DNA of 64,000 nt from Pistricoccus aurantiacus (GTDB lineage: Bacteria; Pseudomonadota; Gammaproteobacteria; Pseudomonadales; Halomonadaceae), in assembly GCF_007954585.1 (NCBI RefSeq), contig NZ_CP042382.1, positions 3,162,001-3,226,000 on the forward strand, given 5' to 3'. A program made the translations under genes and the position numbers. Shown piece after piece: positions 9,645 to 18,879 of this stretch (position 1 is the first letter of the stretch; each line of letters begins with the position of its first letter). The notes under the pieces were generated by a model. That model was given only the letters and a program-made list of their open reading frames with translations, was not told the DNA's origin and ran no database searches.

Positions 9645-11783
9645 ATGAGCCTGACTGCAGCCCTGCGGCGATTCCCGCGGCAAGCGTTCTTGTGGCAAGC
9701 CTTCTTGCAGCGAGCGACGATTATCGCAATATTGCTGCTTGCCAGCAGCTCGGCCCTTGCCGAGCCCCAATCCATCAGCGAGCCAAAGCCCACCAGCGAA
9801 CAGCGCCAGGCCGCTGCGGAAGTCGCCGATGCCCTGCGCTACGGCCACTACGCGGATGTGAAGCTTGACGACGCCTGGTCGCTGCGTACCTTTCAGCGCT
9901 ATCTCGACTATCTCGATCCCCAGCGTGCCTATCTACTGTACCGGGACGTGGAAGAGTTTCGCCAGCCGCTGCAGACGAAGCTCGATGACGTGCTCTACGA
10001 CGGCGATCTGGAAGACGTCTTCGCCCTCTATCAGCGTTATCAAGAGCGTCTGGAAGCTCGGCTCGAATGGATTCTGGCCAAGCTGGAGGGGGGGCTCGAC
10101 TATGCCTACGATACAAACGAGCGCTTGATTATCGACCGCAAGGACGAGGATTGGGAGCATACCAATTCGGCTCTCGACACCCTCTGGGAAAAGCGCCTGG
10201 AGAACGCCGCCTTGAGCCTTTCCCTGAGCGGCCAGAGCGATCAGGAAGTGGAAGATGCCCTTCGTCAGCGTTATGAAGGCCAGCTTTCGCGAATCCGTCA
10301 GACCAACGCGGAAGACATCTTCGGCGTGTTCATGGCGGCGGTAACCAGCAGCATCGATCCGCACACGGACTATCTTTCTCCGCGTCAGGGGGAATCCTTC
10401 GATATTCAGATGCGGCTTTCTCTGGAAGGCATCGGCGCCCTGCTGCAGAGCGACGGCGAATACGTCAAGGTGGCAAGTCTGGTGCCCGGCGGCCCGGCGG
10501 AAAAAGCCGGGGTGCTGAAACCCGCGGATCGCATCATCGCGGTGGGTCAGGACAATAACGGTGAAATGGTCAACGTGGTGGGCATGCGGCTCGACGACGT
10601 GGTGGAGCTGATTCGCGGTCCCAAGGGTTCCACGGTGCGCCTGGACGTCATTCCCGCGGAATCCGTCGACACCACCCGCTCCCAGGTCGTCAAGATCACC
10701 CGGGACACGGTCAAGCTGGAAGATCAGGCCGCCAGCAGCGAGGTGCTCGAGTTCAAGCGGGATGGCAAGAGGCAGAAGGTCGGCGTCATCAAGGTTCCCG
10801 CCTTCTACGTGGATTTCGATGCTTGGCAGGCGGGTGACGAGAACTACCGCAGCTCCACCCGAGACGTGGCCAAGGAGATCGAAAAGCTCAAGAAACAGGA
10901 CGTTGACGGCATCGTGCTGGATCTGCGCGGCGACGGCGGCGGCGCCCTGCAGGAAGCCAACTCCCTGGTAGGACTATTCATCGATCGCGGACCCACGGTA
11001 CAGGTCAGGGACGCCGACGGGCGCATCAACCTCTACGGCGATACGGAAAGCGGCATGCTCTACGACGGCCCTCTGGCGGTGATGGTGGATCGCCTCTCCG
11101 CTTCCGCCTCGGAAATCTTCGCCGGCGCCATTCAGGATTACGGTCGCGGCCTGGTATTGGGCAGCGACACCTTCGGCAAGGGCACCGTTCAGGTGCTCAA
11201 CGAACTGAGCCACGGCGAGATCAAGCTGACCCGGGCCAAGTTCTATCGAATTTCCGGAGAAAGTACCCAGCTGCGCGGGGTCGAGCCGGATATCGTCTAC
11301 CCCAGCCTGCTGGATGCCGAGTTGATCGGCGAAAGCAGCCTGGACAACGCCCTGCCCTGGGATACGGTGCGGGACGTGCAGTATCGCCATTACGGCAAGC
11401 CTTGGCGCTATCTAGAAACGTTGCGCGCCAGGCATCGCGATCGCATTCTCGACGACCCCAACTTCGTCTATCTGCAGCGTCAGGCGGAACTGTCTCGGCA
11501 GCTGCGCGAGCAGCAGACCAGCGTCAGCCTCAATCGGGAGCAACGTCAGAAGGAGATGGATGCCATCGAAGCGGAACAGCTGTCTCTGGAAAATCAGCGG
11601 CGTCGGGCTCTGGGCCTCGAGCTGCTGGACAGCTGGGTCGATGCGCGCGGCAAAGAGGTGGAGGAAAACGGCGGTGTTCCGGCGGATCACACCACCGAGA
11701 AAGATGATCCCATCGACCGGGCCGAGGTGCTGGAAAGCGCCGAGATACTGCTGGACTATCGCGAGCTGAGTCAGCCCAGCTGA
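9645..11783 (+). CDS. prc: Carboxy-terminal (tail-specific) processing protease
   Basis: I prefer the ATG at 9645 (MSLTAALRRFPRQAF), which leads into a hydrophobic segment ending at ALAE, a type I export signal; this gives 712 residues. After the N-terminal helical domain come a PDZ domain (GIGALLQSDGEYVKVASLVPGG) and an S41 protease domain with the catalytic Ser in SASASEIFAG and the Lys in GKGTVQ. Prc trims or degrades periplasmic proteins through their C-termini and processes FtsI. A longer frame from 9489 overlaps the apeB start region and is less likely. A terminator follows. Confidence 0.95.
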   Translation: MSLTAALRRFPRQAFLWQAFLQRATIIAILLLASSSALAEPQSISEPKPTSEQRQAAAEVADALRYGHYADVKLDDAWSLRTFQRYLDYLDPQRAYLLYRDVEEFRQPLQTKLDDVLYDGDLEDVFALYQRYQERLEARLEWILAKLEGGLDYAYDTNERLIIDRKDEDWEHTNSALDTLWEKRLENAALSLSLSGQSDQEVEDALRQRYEGQLSRIRQTNAEDIFGVFMAAVTSSIDPHTDYLSPRQGESFDIQMRLSLEGIGALLQSDGEYVKVASLVPGGPAEKAGVLKPADRIIAVGQDNNGEMVNVVGMRLDDVVELIRGPKGSTVRLDVIPAESVDTTRSQVVKITRDTVKLEDQAASSEVLEFKRDGKRQKVGVIKVPAFYVDFDAWQAGDENYRSSTRDVAKEIEKLKKQDVDGIVLDLRGDGGGALQEANSLVGLFIDRGPTVQVRDADGRINLYGDTESGMLYDGPLAVMVDRLSASASEIFAGAIQDYGRGLVLGSDTFGKGTVQVLNELSHGEIKLTRAKFYRISGESTQLRGVEPDIVYPSLLDAELIGESSLDNALPWDTVRDVQYRHYGKPWRYLETLRARHRDRILDDPNFVYLQRQAELSRQLREQQTSVSLNREQRQKEMDAIEAEQLSLENQRRRALGLELLDSWVDARGKEVEENGGVPADHTTEKDDPIDRAEVLESAEILLDYRELSQPS

Positions 11784-11810
11784 CGAATGAGCCGTTTTTG
11801 ACGCAGCTAT

Positions 11811-11841
11811 CGCCCTTGCCAAGCGCAGGGGCGCTTTTTTT
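11811..11841 (+). terminator. Terminator after prc
   Basis: Stem CGCCCTTG / CAGGGGCG with one G-T pair and a 7-base loop, followed by CTTTTTTT. It ends the prc transcript before the convergent fliA gene. Confidence 0.8.
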
Positions 11842-11876
11842 GCGATGCCATTCTCGAAAGCACCGTCCCTGAAGGT

Positions 11877-12581
11877 TCAGGCGGCCTTGACAAGCTTGGC
11901 GCGCAGTCGGCTGATCGCCTGACTATGCAGCTGGCTGACCCGGGATTCGGTAACGCCCAGCACCGCGCCGATTTCCTTCAGGTTGAGCTCTTCCTGGTAA
12001 TAAAGCGCCATCAGCAGTTTCTCCCGCTCCGGCAACGCCTCGATGGCGGCGATCAGCCCTTCCCGCTGCTCTCCGCTGGCCAGCGCCGCGAAAGGCGAAG
12101 GAATGGGTTCCGCGCAGAGACGGGCTTCTCCGCCGGCTTCCATCAATTCCTCGAACGGCAGCAGATAGCCGTTGTTGGTATCGTTGAGCAGGCGGCGATA
12201 GTCGTCCAAGGACATATCCAGCTGTTCGGCGATTTCCGCCTCTTCCGGCGGTCGTCCCAGCTGCTGTTCCAGACGCTGCACGCAGGCATCCATCTCTCTA
12301 GCGCCGCGTCGCACGCTGCGCGGCAGCCAGTCTCGGCTACGCAGCTCGTCGATCATCGCCCCGCGCACCCGCTGGCTGGCGAAGGTAGCGAAGCTGGCGC
12401 CGCCCTTGGCATCGAAGCGTCCTTGCGCTTCGAGTAGCCCCACCATGCCGGCCTGGATCAGATCCTCCAGTTCGACGCTGGCCGGCAGCTTCACCCGCAA
12501 CGCCAAGGCCTGGCGTCGCACCAGGGGAAGGTATTGTTCGAGAATATCGCGCTGGTCGATCTTGCCTTGTGCGGTATACAT
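11877..12581 (-). CDS. fliA: Flagellar sigma factor 28
   Basis: 234 residues. Sigma-70-family regions are clear: region 2 (LVRRQALALRVKLPASVELEDLIQAGMVGL split over two helices), FATFASQRVRGAMIDELR, region 3, and a region 4 HTH (LKEIGAVLGVTESRVSQLHSQA). FliA directs RNA polymerase to late flagellar promoters, several of which can be recognised in this window. The ATG is preceded by GAGG. It lies downstream of flhA on the same strand; flhF and flhG, found between them in polar flagellates, are absent. The anti-sigma factor FlgM is not in the window. Confidence 0.96.
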   Translation of the reverse strand: MYTAQGKIDQRDILEQYLPLVRRQALALRVKLPASVELEDLIQAGMVGLLEAQGRFDAKGGASFATFASQRVRGAMIDELRSRDWLPRSVRRGAREMDACVQRLEQQLGRPPEEAEIAEQLDMSLDDYRRLLNDTNNGYLLPFEELMEAGGEARLCAEPIPSPFAALASGEQREGLIAAIEALPEREKLLMALYYQEELNLKEIGAVLGVTESRVSQLHSQAISRLRAKLVKAA

Positions 12582-12623
12582 CCGGTTGCCTCAACGCCAT
12601 TGAGCCATGGAACAGCCGACCAG

Positions 12624-12658
12624 AAATACAAAAGTCAGCATTTATGCTGACCATTATT
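12624..12658 (-). promoter_or_regulatory. fliA upstream palindrome and probable extended -10
   Basis: On the minus strand an extended -10-like TGTAATAAT is followed directly by an 8-bp inverted repeat GTCAGCAT-AA-ATGCTGAC (12634-12651) and then TTTTGTATTT. No good -35 is visible, as expected for an activator-dependent (FlhDC class II) promoter. The palindrome could be an operator at the start point or a small attenuator hairpin with a T-run; the sequence does not decide this. Confidence 0.45.
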
Positions 12659-12685
12659 ACACTTAGTTACCTTTTGAAAGCATCG

Positions 12686-12723
12686 AAAAGACGACGACGA
12701 CCGGGACTATTCCCCGGATCGTC
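12686..12723 (-). terminator. Probable terminator after flhA
   Basis: Reading leftward, a G+C-rich hairpin (GACGATCCGGGG / CCCGGTCGTC, loop AATAGT) lies 25 bases beyond the flhA stop. A short CTTTT follows five bases later, so it is a moderate rather than strong terminator. It would separate flhBA transcription from fliA. Confidence 0.5.
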
Positions 12724-12747
12724 CTAGGGAGGGAATCGAGGATCGCA

Positions 12748-14841
12748 TCACGAAGCGCTGCCGATGAGCTGGGTCACCTTCAACAGCCGATCATCCGGCA
12801 GTTCCGCCTGGGACATCACCGCCAGCTGCGGCAGGTGTTTACGCAGGAAACGCGACATCAGCGGACGCAGCGCGTGCTGCACCACCAGTACCGGCGGCTC
12901 GCCGCTGGTTTCCTGACGATTCAACGCATTCTGCGCCTGGCCCATCAGGGTATCCGCCAGGCCCGGCTCCATGGCGCCGCCGCCGTTGAGGGCCTGCATC
13001 AACACCTGCTCGAGCCGGCTATCCAGCCCGATCACATGCATGTCCTGGCCGCCGGGGAACCATTGCTGAGCAATGGCCCGACCCAAGGCGATGCGCACTA
13101 GCGCGGTGAGATCGTTGGGGTCCTGGCTGGCGCCGTGTTCCGCCAGTACGTCGAGGATGGTGCGCATGTCGCGAATCGAGACCTGCTCTTCCAGCAGATT
13201 CTGCAGCAGACGCTGCAAGGTGGTGAGAGATACCGCCTTGGGCACGACCTCTTCCACCAGGGCCTTGTCGTTTTCGCCGAGCTTGTCCAGCAGCTGCTGG
13301 ACTTCCTGGCGCCCCAGCATTTCACTGGAATAGCGGTGCAGCAGATGGTTGAGGTGGGTCGCCACCACGGTGCTCGCGTCAACCACCGTATAGCCGTAGA
13401 CCTGAGCGTGTTCCCGCTGACTGGCGTCGATCCATAGCGCCGGCAGGCCGAAGGCCGGGTCTTGAGTCGCGATGCCTTCCACCTGACCGGTGGTCTGACC
13501 CGGATCGATGGCCAGCCACTTTCCTGGATAGGCCTCCGCCCGGCCGATTTCCACGCCCTTGAGGGACACCAGATAGGTATTGGGTCCCAGTTCCAGATTG
13601 TCGCGGATATGCACCACCGGTGGCAGGAAGCCGACTTCCTGGGCGAATTTCTTGCGCACGCTCTTGATGCGGCCCAAGAGCTCCCCCTGCTGACGCTGAT
13701 CCACCAGGGGAATCAGACGATGGCCGACTTCCAGCCCCAGGGTGTCCACCAGCTGCACGTCGTCCCAGCTCGCCTCCGGCGCTTCCGGGGGCGGAGGCGG
13801 CGGCGCGCTGTTGGCTTCCTCGACAATGCGCTTTTCCTCGCTGTGCTTGAGCCACCAGGCCAGCCCGCCGAGGAAGCCGGTGAACAGCAGGAACACAAGA
13901 TTGGGCATTCCCGGCACCAGGCCGAGCAATCCCATCACCCCGGCGGCCAGCCACAAGACCCGAGGATTGACGAACAACTGGCTGATCATCTGCTGCCCCA
14001 CGTCTTGCTCCGTGGTCACCCGGGACACGGTCACACCGGCGGCGGTGGAAATCACCAAAGCGGGAATCTGCGCCACCAGGCCGTCGCCGATGGTCAGCAG
14101 CGTATAGGTACGGGCGGCGTCGGCAAAAGCGAGATCGTGCTGCAGCATGCCGATCAGCAGGCCGCCGATCACGTTGACTACCATGATCACCAAGCCCGCC
14201 ATGGCATCGCCGCGCACGAACTTGCTGGCGCCATCCATGCTGCCGTAGAAATCCGCTTCTTGGGATACCTCGGCGCGCCGGGTACGGGCATCGTCCTCGC
14301 CGATAAGACCGGCGTTGAGGTCCGCGTCGATGGCCATCTGCTTGCCGGGCATGGCGTCGAGCATGAAGCGCGCCCCCACCTCGGCGATGCGCCCGGCGCC
14401 CTTGGTGATGACCATGAAGTTGATGATGACGAGAATCAGGAAGACCACCAGGCCCACGGCGAAATTGCCGCCGATCAGGAACTGGCCGAAGGCCTCGATG
14501 ACCTTGCCCGCGGCGTCGCCGCCTTGGTGACCTTCCAGCAGCACCACCCGGGTGGAGGCCACGTTGAGGGACAGCCGCAGCAGGGTGGTAAACAGCAAGA
14601 CCGCCGGAAAGGCGGCGAAATCCAGCGGCTTCTGGGTGAACATGCTGACCAGCAGCACCATGATGGACAGGGCGATATTGAAGGTGAACAGCATGTCCAG
14701 GGCAAAGGGCGGCAGCGGCAGGATCATCATCGAAAGGATCATGATGATCAGAAGCGGCCCCGCCAGCAGTTTCAGCTGCAGATCGCCGAACATCGAGGCA
14801 CCGCCAGCGCGATTGCCCAGTAACTGCCCCAGTGCCTTCAT
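12748..14841 (-). CDS. flhA: Flagellar export gate protein FlhA
   Basis: 697 residues, normal for FlhA. The N-terminal half has eight or so membrane helices with the FHIPEP signature region (SLNVASTRVVLLEG, FMVITKGAGRIAEVGARFMLDAMPGKQMAIDADLNAG), and the C-terminal half is the soluble domain that docks export chaperones. FlhA forms the nonameric ring of the flagellar type III export gate and couples proton-motive force to export. It lies downstream of flhB and upstream of fliA on the same strand. Confidence 0.97.
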   Translation of the reverse strand: MKALGQLLGNRAGGASMFGDLQLKLLAGPLLIIMILSMMILPLPPFALDMLFTFNIALSIMVLLVSMFTQKPLDFAAFPAVLLFTTLLRLSLNVASTRVVLLEGHQGGDAAGKVIEAFGQFLIGGNFAVGLVVFLILVIINFMVITKGAGRIAEVGARFMLDAMPGKQMAIDADLNAGLIGEDDARTRRAEVSQEADFYGSMDGASKFVRGDAMAGLVIMVVNVIGGLLIGMLQHDLAFADAARTYTLLTIGDGLVAQIPALVISTAAGVTVSRVTTEQDVGQQMISQLFVNPRVLWLAAGVMGLLGLVPGMPNLVFLLFTGFLGGLAWWLKHSEEKRIVEEANSAPPPPPPEAPEASWDDVQLVDTLGLEVGHRLIPLVDQRQQGELLGRIKSVRKKFAQEVGFLPPVVHIRDNLELGPNTYLVSLKGVEIGRAEAYPGKWLAIDPGQTTGQVEGIATQDPAFGLPALWIDASQREHAQVYGYTVVDASTVVATHLNHLLHRYSSEMLGRQEVQQLLDKLGENDKALVEEVVPKAVSLTTLQRLLQNLLEEQVSIRDMRTILDVLAEHGASQDPNDLTALVRIALGRAIAQQWFPGGQDMHVIGLDSRLEQVLMQALNGGGAMEPGLADTLMGQAQNALNRQETSGEPPVLVVQHALRPLMSRFLRKHLPQLAVMSQAELPDDRLLKVTQLIGSAS

Positions 14842-14922
14842 TGTCTTGATACCTTTATCGTACTGATGCCTTGATTAACTTCACTCATTCTTCTCTGAGA
14901 TCACTCATGGTCAGATGTGACA

Positions 14923-15032
14923 GGGGCGCCGGGGGCAGGTCCGGGAGGAGGTCTTTTGCCATGGATGGCAAAAGTAGCGCCCAAGGAGGGGTTCACAGCG
15001 CCTCCTCCTGGATCTGCCGACGGGTTAGCCCC
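14923..15032. repeat. Nested inverted-repeat element between flhB and flhA
   Basis: A compound palindrome fills the flhB-flhA gap. The outer arms are GGCAGGTCCGGGAGGAGG (14934-14951) and the near-perfect complement at 15001-15018 (16 of 18 positions), with GGGGC/GCCCC at the very ends. Inside is a second, perfect 9-bp inverted repeat TTTTGCCAT-GG-ATGGCAAAA (14954-14973). No ORF or T-run is associated. The nested form looks like a dispersed REP/MITE-type repeat rather than a terminator, but only one copy is in the window. Confidence 0.6.
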
Positions 15033-15073
15033 ACAACACTGCCAACCGCGGCTTTCAGGCATTTCTTTTCGCG

Positions 15074-16222
15074 CTATTCTCCCGACGCTGCATCAATATC
15101 CAGCTCCTGCGGTACCGGCAGATTCCGCGGCGTGACCGGTGCCTCGCTGCCTTCCGTTTGCGCGCGTTTCAGGCCGAAGGCCCAGGCCAGCACTTCCGCC
15201 ACCGCGGTATACAGCGCCACGGGGATTTCCTGATCGAGATCCACATGGCCGTACAGCGCCCGGGCCAGGGGCGGTGCTTCCAGCAAGGGAATGCGGTGCT
15301 CCCTGCCCAGCTCGCGAATCCGCGCCGCCACCTGATCCGCGCCCTTGGCGACGACTCGAGGCGCGCCCATGCCGGTTTCGTCGTAGGCCAGCGCCACCGC
15401 GTAATGGGTGGGGTTGGTGACGATCACGTCCGCCGCCGGCACCTTGCTCATCATGCGTCCACGAGCCATAGCCTGCTGCTGGGAACGAATGCGCGCCTTC
15501 TGCTGAGGATCGCCCTCGGATTCCTTGTGTTCGCGCTTGACCTCCTCCTTGCTCATGCGCATCTTCTTGGCGTGACTCCATAGCTGGTAGGGCACGTCGA
15601 TCAGAATCACCACCACCAGGGTCAGGATCATCAGCCCGCAGGCCTGGGCCGTCAGGCGCAGTGCATGGGCCAACGCCTGATGGGTCGGCATGTCCATCAA
15701 GGTCATGAACTCGCCCAGGTGCGTCATCAGGAAGAAGGTGGCCACACCTCCCACCAGCACCGACTTGGCGATCGCCTTGGCCAGTTCCGCCAGGGCCTGG
15801 CTGGAAAACATCCGCTTGAGCCCCTTGAGCGGATTGAGCTTGGAAAACTGGGGCTTCAAGGATTTCCCGGAAAACAGCCAGCCCCCCAACATCACCGGCG
15901 CCGCCAGGGCAAGTACCGTCAGCAGCAGAAACAGCGGTATCAGCGATAGCAGGGTTCTCTGCCCGAGGTCCAGCGCCTTCACCAGCATGACGTTGGGCTC
16001 GAAGGCGTGAGCGCGATCGAAGGTAAACGCCTGCTCCATCACGCCGCTCAGCTGATCGTTGAGCAGCTGCCCCATGAACCACAGCCCCATCACGCCACCC
16101 AGCAGCAGCAAGAAGGTGGTCAGCTCTCGCGAACGCGCTACCTGGCCGTCGTCCCGCGCTTTCTGCAGGCGTCGCGGCGTCGCCTCTTCGGTCTTTTCCT
16201 GATCGCTCGTCTCGTCGGCCAT
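15074..16222 (-). CDS. flhB: Flagellar export switch protein FlhB
   Basis: I chose the ATG at 16222 (MADETSDQEKTEEATPRRLQ), the conserved N-terminus; 382 residues. Four membrane helices are followed by the cytoplasmic domain with the autocleavage motif NPTH in VIVTNPTHYAVALAYDE. FlhB cleaves itself at Asn-Pro and, with FliK, switches export from hook to filament substrates. A longer frame to 16315 adds an N-terminus unlike the family. It follows cheZ after 218 bases and precedes flhA. Confidence 0.96.
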   Translation of the reverse strand: MADETSDQEKTEEATPRRLQKARDDGQVARSRELTTFLLLLGGVMGLWFMGQLLNDQLSGVMEQAFTFDRAHAFEPNVMLVKALDLGQRTLLSLIPLFLLLTVLALAAPVMLGGWLFSGKSLKPQFSKLNPLKGLKRMFSSQALAELAKAIAKSVLVGGVATFFLMTHLGEFMTLMDMPTHQALAHALRLTAQACGLMILTLVVVILIDVPYQLWSHAKKMRMSKEEVKREHKESEGDPQQKARIRSQQQAMARGRMMSKVPAADVIVTNPTHYAVALAYDETGMGAPRVVAKGADQVAARIRELGREHRIPLLEAPPLARALYGHVDLDQEIPVALYTAVAEVLAWAFGLKRAQTEGSEAPVTPRNLPVPQELDIDAASGE

Positions 16223-16394
16223 GCCGTTAGCCCTCATGGCACTGAAATTGCTGCAAGGGCAGCGTGGCTCTGGAAGACAGCGCTCTTGAAGAACCCTGTT
16301 CCTGCGGAGCATCATCCTTGCGGAACATTGTCGAAAAAACCTGCCCCGAGCGGTGCGTCGAGCAGCCGCTGAATCCGACGCCTAATCGGCTTTT

Positions 16395-16416
16395 AGCCGG
16401 ACAAGAGCCGGACAAG
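16395..16416. repeat. Perfect 11-bp tandem repeat
   Basis: AGCCGGACAAG occurs twice head to tail in the cheZ-flhB gap. It is adjacent to a short CGGCT/AGCCG hairpin. No function is evident. Confidence 0.6.
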
Positions 16417-16440
16417 AAATACGCGTTCTCGCAAAAGCGG

Positions 16441-17124
16441 CTAAAAACCCAGCTCGTCCAGCAGGTCGTCCACCTGGTCCTGGCTGCTCAGAGTATCTAC
16501 TTCATTCGCCTTGACCGCGGGGCCATTGATCAAGGATGCCATTGGGGAAGAGTTTTCTACTGCCCTGCTCTTTATGCCGGTCTGCCACAGATTTTTGGTC
16601 TCGCTGCTGCTATCCAGCAGAACCTGCAGCAGCTGCTGCTCGATACCGCAGATCACCACCGTCATCTTCTTGATGACCTGCCCGGTGAGATCCTGAAAAT
16701 CCTGCGCCATGATGATTTCAAGCAGTTCATCTCGAGTGACCTGCACCGAGCGGGTCACGTCATCGAGATGCGCCTGGGTATCCAAGGCCAGCTGCCGAGT
16801 GCGCTCGCAGGCGTCCTCGCTTTCCAGCCAGTTCTGCCATCGGGCATTCAGGCCTTGTGTCCGGATATCGAGCTCGTCTTGGATCGGTTGCACGCGATCG
16901 ACGGCATTCAGCGCCCGTTCCGCCGCCCGCTCTGAGACGGTGACGACATAGTTCAGCCGATCGCGGGTGTCTGGAATGGCGTTGGCGACCTTTTCGACCT
17001 CCTTGTCCAGCCCCAGCTCGCGCAGGCTGTCATGCAACATACGGGTGATATGGCCGATACGGTCGACAAGCGCTTCATTGCTTATCTCGCTCTTTGACCC
17101 TTTATCTGTTCTAGCTGAATTCAC
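16441..17124 (-). CDS. cheZ: Chemotaxis protein CheZ (CheY-P phosphatase)
   Basis: Start taken as GTG at 17124, 7 bases after a perfect AGGAGG; an in-frame TTG at 17130 is too close to it. 227 residues, mostly alpha-helical. The catalytic-helix motif AQDFQDLTGQVIKK with its key Asp and Gln is present, and the C-terminus ends QDQVDDLLDELGF, the CheY-binding peptide. CheZ dephosphorylates CheY-P so the motor signal decays quickly. It follows cheY closely. Confidence 0.95.
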   Translation of the reverse strand: MNSARTDKGSKSEISNEALVDRIGHITRMLHDSLRELGLDKEVEKVANAIPDTRDRLNYVVTVSERAAERALNAVDRVQPIQDELDIRTQGLNARWQNWLESEDACERTRQLALDTQAHLDDVTRSVQVTRDELLEIIMAQDFQDLTGQVIKKMTVVICGIEQQLLQVLLDSSSETKNLWQTGIKSRAVENSSPMASLINGPAVKANEVDTLSSQDQVDDLLDELGF

Positions 17125-17151
17125 GGTCAAACCTCCTGGAATCTCGATGCA

Positions 17152-17541
17152 TCATTTGCCGATCTTGGCAAAGATCTTGCCAATCTTTTCTTCAAGGGTG
17201 GCGGCGGTAAAGGGTTTGACCACGTAACCATTGGCACCGGCCTGGGCCGCGGCGATGATATTCTCCTTCTTGGCCTCTGCGGTTACCATCAACACGGGAA
17301 GATGCTTCAATGCCTCATCCTTTCGAATGACCGTAAGCATTTCCAATCCATCCATATTGGGCATGTTCCAGTCAGACACCACGAAGTCGTAGCGGTCCTG
17401 ATGGAGCATCCTCAACCCTTCCTTGCCATCTTCCGCCTCGTCGATATTGCTGAAGCCAAGCTCCTTGAGCAGACTGCGTACGATACGCCGCATGGTCGGA
17501 AAGTCGTCTACCACCAGAATGCGAATACTCTTGTCAAACAT
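17152..17541 (-). CDS. cheY: Chemotaxis response regulator CheY
   Basis: 129-residue single receiver domain. The acidic pocket ([16 protein letters not shown]), the phosphorylatable Asp in [18 protein letters not shown], the Thr in [14 protein letters not shown] and the Lys in GYVVKPFT are all present. CheY-P binds the flagellar switch to change rotation. It is close kin of enterobacterial CheY in motif and length, sits between cheB and cheZ, and is probably in one transcript with them. Confidence 0.97.
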   Translation of the reverse strand: MFDKSIRILVVDDFPTMRRIVRSLLKELGFSNIDEAEDGKEGLRMLHQDRYDFVVSDWNMPNMDGLEMLTVIRKDEALKHLPVLMVTAEAKKENIIAAAQAGANGYVVKPFTAATLEEKIGKIFAKIGK

Positions 17542-17629
17542 GACGTTAATCCCCTGTTGTACGCTTTGGATTCTTTCTCTTTGATGGCCGTCGACCTCGA
17601 CATGAAGCCAAACCAGCCAGGACTCGAAA

Positions 17630-18688
17630 TCAGTGTTCAGCCGCGCTAGCAGCGGATTCCATGAGCCGACGCGGTATCTCGCTCAGGGCCAGTACTTCCC
17701 GCGCGGCGCCTTGCGCCACCGCCTCTCGCGGCATGCCGTAAACCACGCAGGTAGCCTCGTTCTGCGCCAAGGTCATCGCGCCGGCCTGGCGCATCCTGCC
17801 AAGCCCCGCCGCCCCGTCCTTGCCCATGCCGGTCAATAGAATGCCGATGGCAAGTTTTCCCAGGTGCTGCGCCGCGGACTCGAAAAGCACATCCACGGAA
17901 GGCCGGTGTCGATTGACCGGCTCGCCGTCATCCAGCTTGAGAACGTATCGGGTACCCTCGCGGGCTACCTTCAAGTGGATGCCCCCGGGGGCCACGTAGG
18001 CGTGACCGGGCAATATGGGCTCCCCGTGGGTCGCCTCGCTGACCTTGATGCGACAGGAACGGTCCAGACGCTCCGCGAAGGAGCGAGTGAAGCCGCTCGG
18101 CATGTGCTGAGCGATCACGATACCCGGCGCGTTTTCCGGCAGCGGCTCGAGCACGTGGCGAATGGCCTCGGTGCCGCCAGTGGAGGCGCCGATCATCACG
18201 AATCGCTTGCTGGCTTGGGGATAAGAGCTAGATGTCAAGGCGGCGAGGGCATGCCGTGGCGCGGCGCCGAGCCGACAAGGCTTGGACTGCGCCGCGGCGC
18301 GAATCTTGTCGACAATCAACGAATCGTCATGCATCCGATTGTCGCGGATTCCCAGGCCGGATTTCGCGATGACGTCCACAGCGCCAAGCTCCAGCGCCTT
18401 GAGACTTGTCTTCGAGTTCTTGCGAGTCAGGCTCGACACCATCAGTACCGGCATTGGCCGCAGGCGCATCAAATGGGTTAGAAATACCAGGCCATCCATG
18501 CGCGGCATGTTGATATCCAGCGTCAATACATCCGGGTCGTGACGCTTGATCAGATCCCGGGCAATCAATGGATCAGAGGCGGTGGCGACGACGTGCATAT
18601 CCGGCTGCGCGTTGATTATTTCAGTCAGCAGGTCGCGCATCAACGCGGAATCATCCACGCATAGCACCTTGATTTTCTTAGCTATCAA
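17630..18688 (-). CDS. cheB: Protein-glutamate methylesterase/deamidase CheB
   Basis: 352 residues: an N-terminal receiver domain ([30 protein letters not shown]) and a C-terminal methylesterase domain with the catalytic Ser in GASTGGTEA, His in IAQHMP and Asp in [12 protein letters not shown]. CheB removes methyl groups from, and deamidates, chemoreceptors to adapt the system. No cheD is present nearby. It is separated from cheR by 191 bases holding a FliA-type promoter match, so cheBYZ may be partly uncoupled from cheAWR. Confidence 0.96.
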   Translation of the reverse strand: MIAKKIKVLCVDDSALMRDLLTEIINAQPDMHVVATASDPLIARDLIKRHDPDVLTLDINMPRMDGLVFLTHLMRLRPMPVLMVSSLTRKNSKTSLKALELGAVDVIAKSGLGIRDNRMHDDSLIVDKIRAAAQSKPCRLGAAPRHALAALTSSSYPQASKRFVMIGASTGGTEAIRHVLEPLPENAPGIVIAQHMPSGFTRSFAERLDRSCRIKVSEATHGEPILPGHAYVAPGGIHLKVAREGTRYVLKLDDGEPVNRHRPSVDVLFESAAQHLGKLAIGILLTGMGKDGAAGLGRMRQAGAMTLAQNEATCVVYGMPREAVAQGAAREVLALSEIPRRLMESAASAAEH

Positions 18689-18833
18689 GTCGGATACCTC
18701 TCATCCGTCACGCAATCGTTCATTTGTTTATCGCCGTACTGTTCTTAGAAAAATAAAACTCGGATAATTTGGCGTTAATGTCGCATCATCTTTAGATAAT
18801 TCACGTCCTCTAGCGGACAGACTGATAGATAGG

Positions 18834-18860
18834 TTATCGACCATGAAGGCCATCGCTTGA
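18834..18860 (-). promoter_or_regulatory. Sigma-28 promoter match upstream of cheB
   Basis: Minus strand TCAAGCGA-N11-GTCGATAA, against the consensus TAAAGTTT-N11-GCCGATAA: the -10 matches 7 of 8, the spacing is exact and the -35 matches about half. It lies in the otherwise empty cheR-cheB gap, 146 bases from the cheB start. Confidence 0.5.
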
Positions 18861-18879
18861 ACGAATAATATCGACGGTC

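Noticed and set aside
14296-14303. GCCGATAA inside flhA resembling a sigma-28 -10 box
   Set aside because: It lies within coding sequence and has no TAAAG-like -35 at 11-nt spacing.
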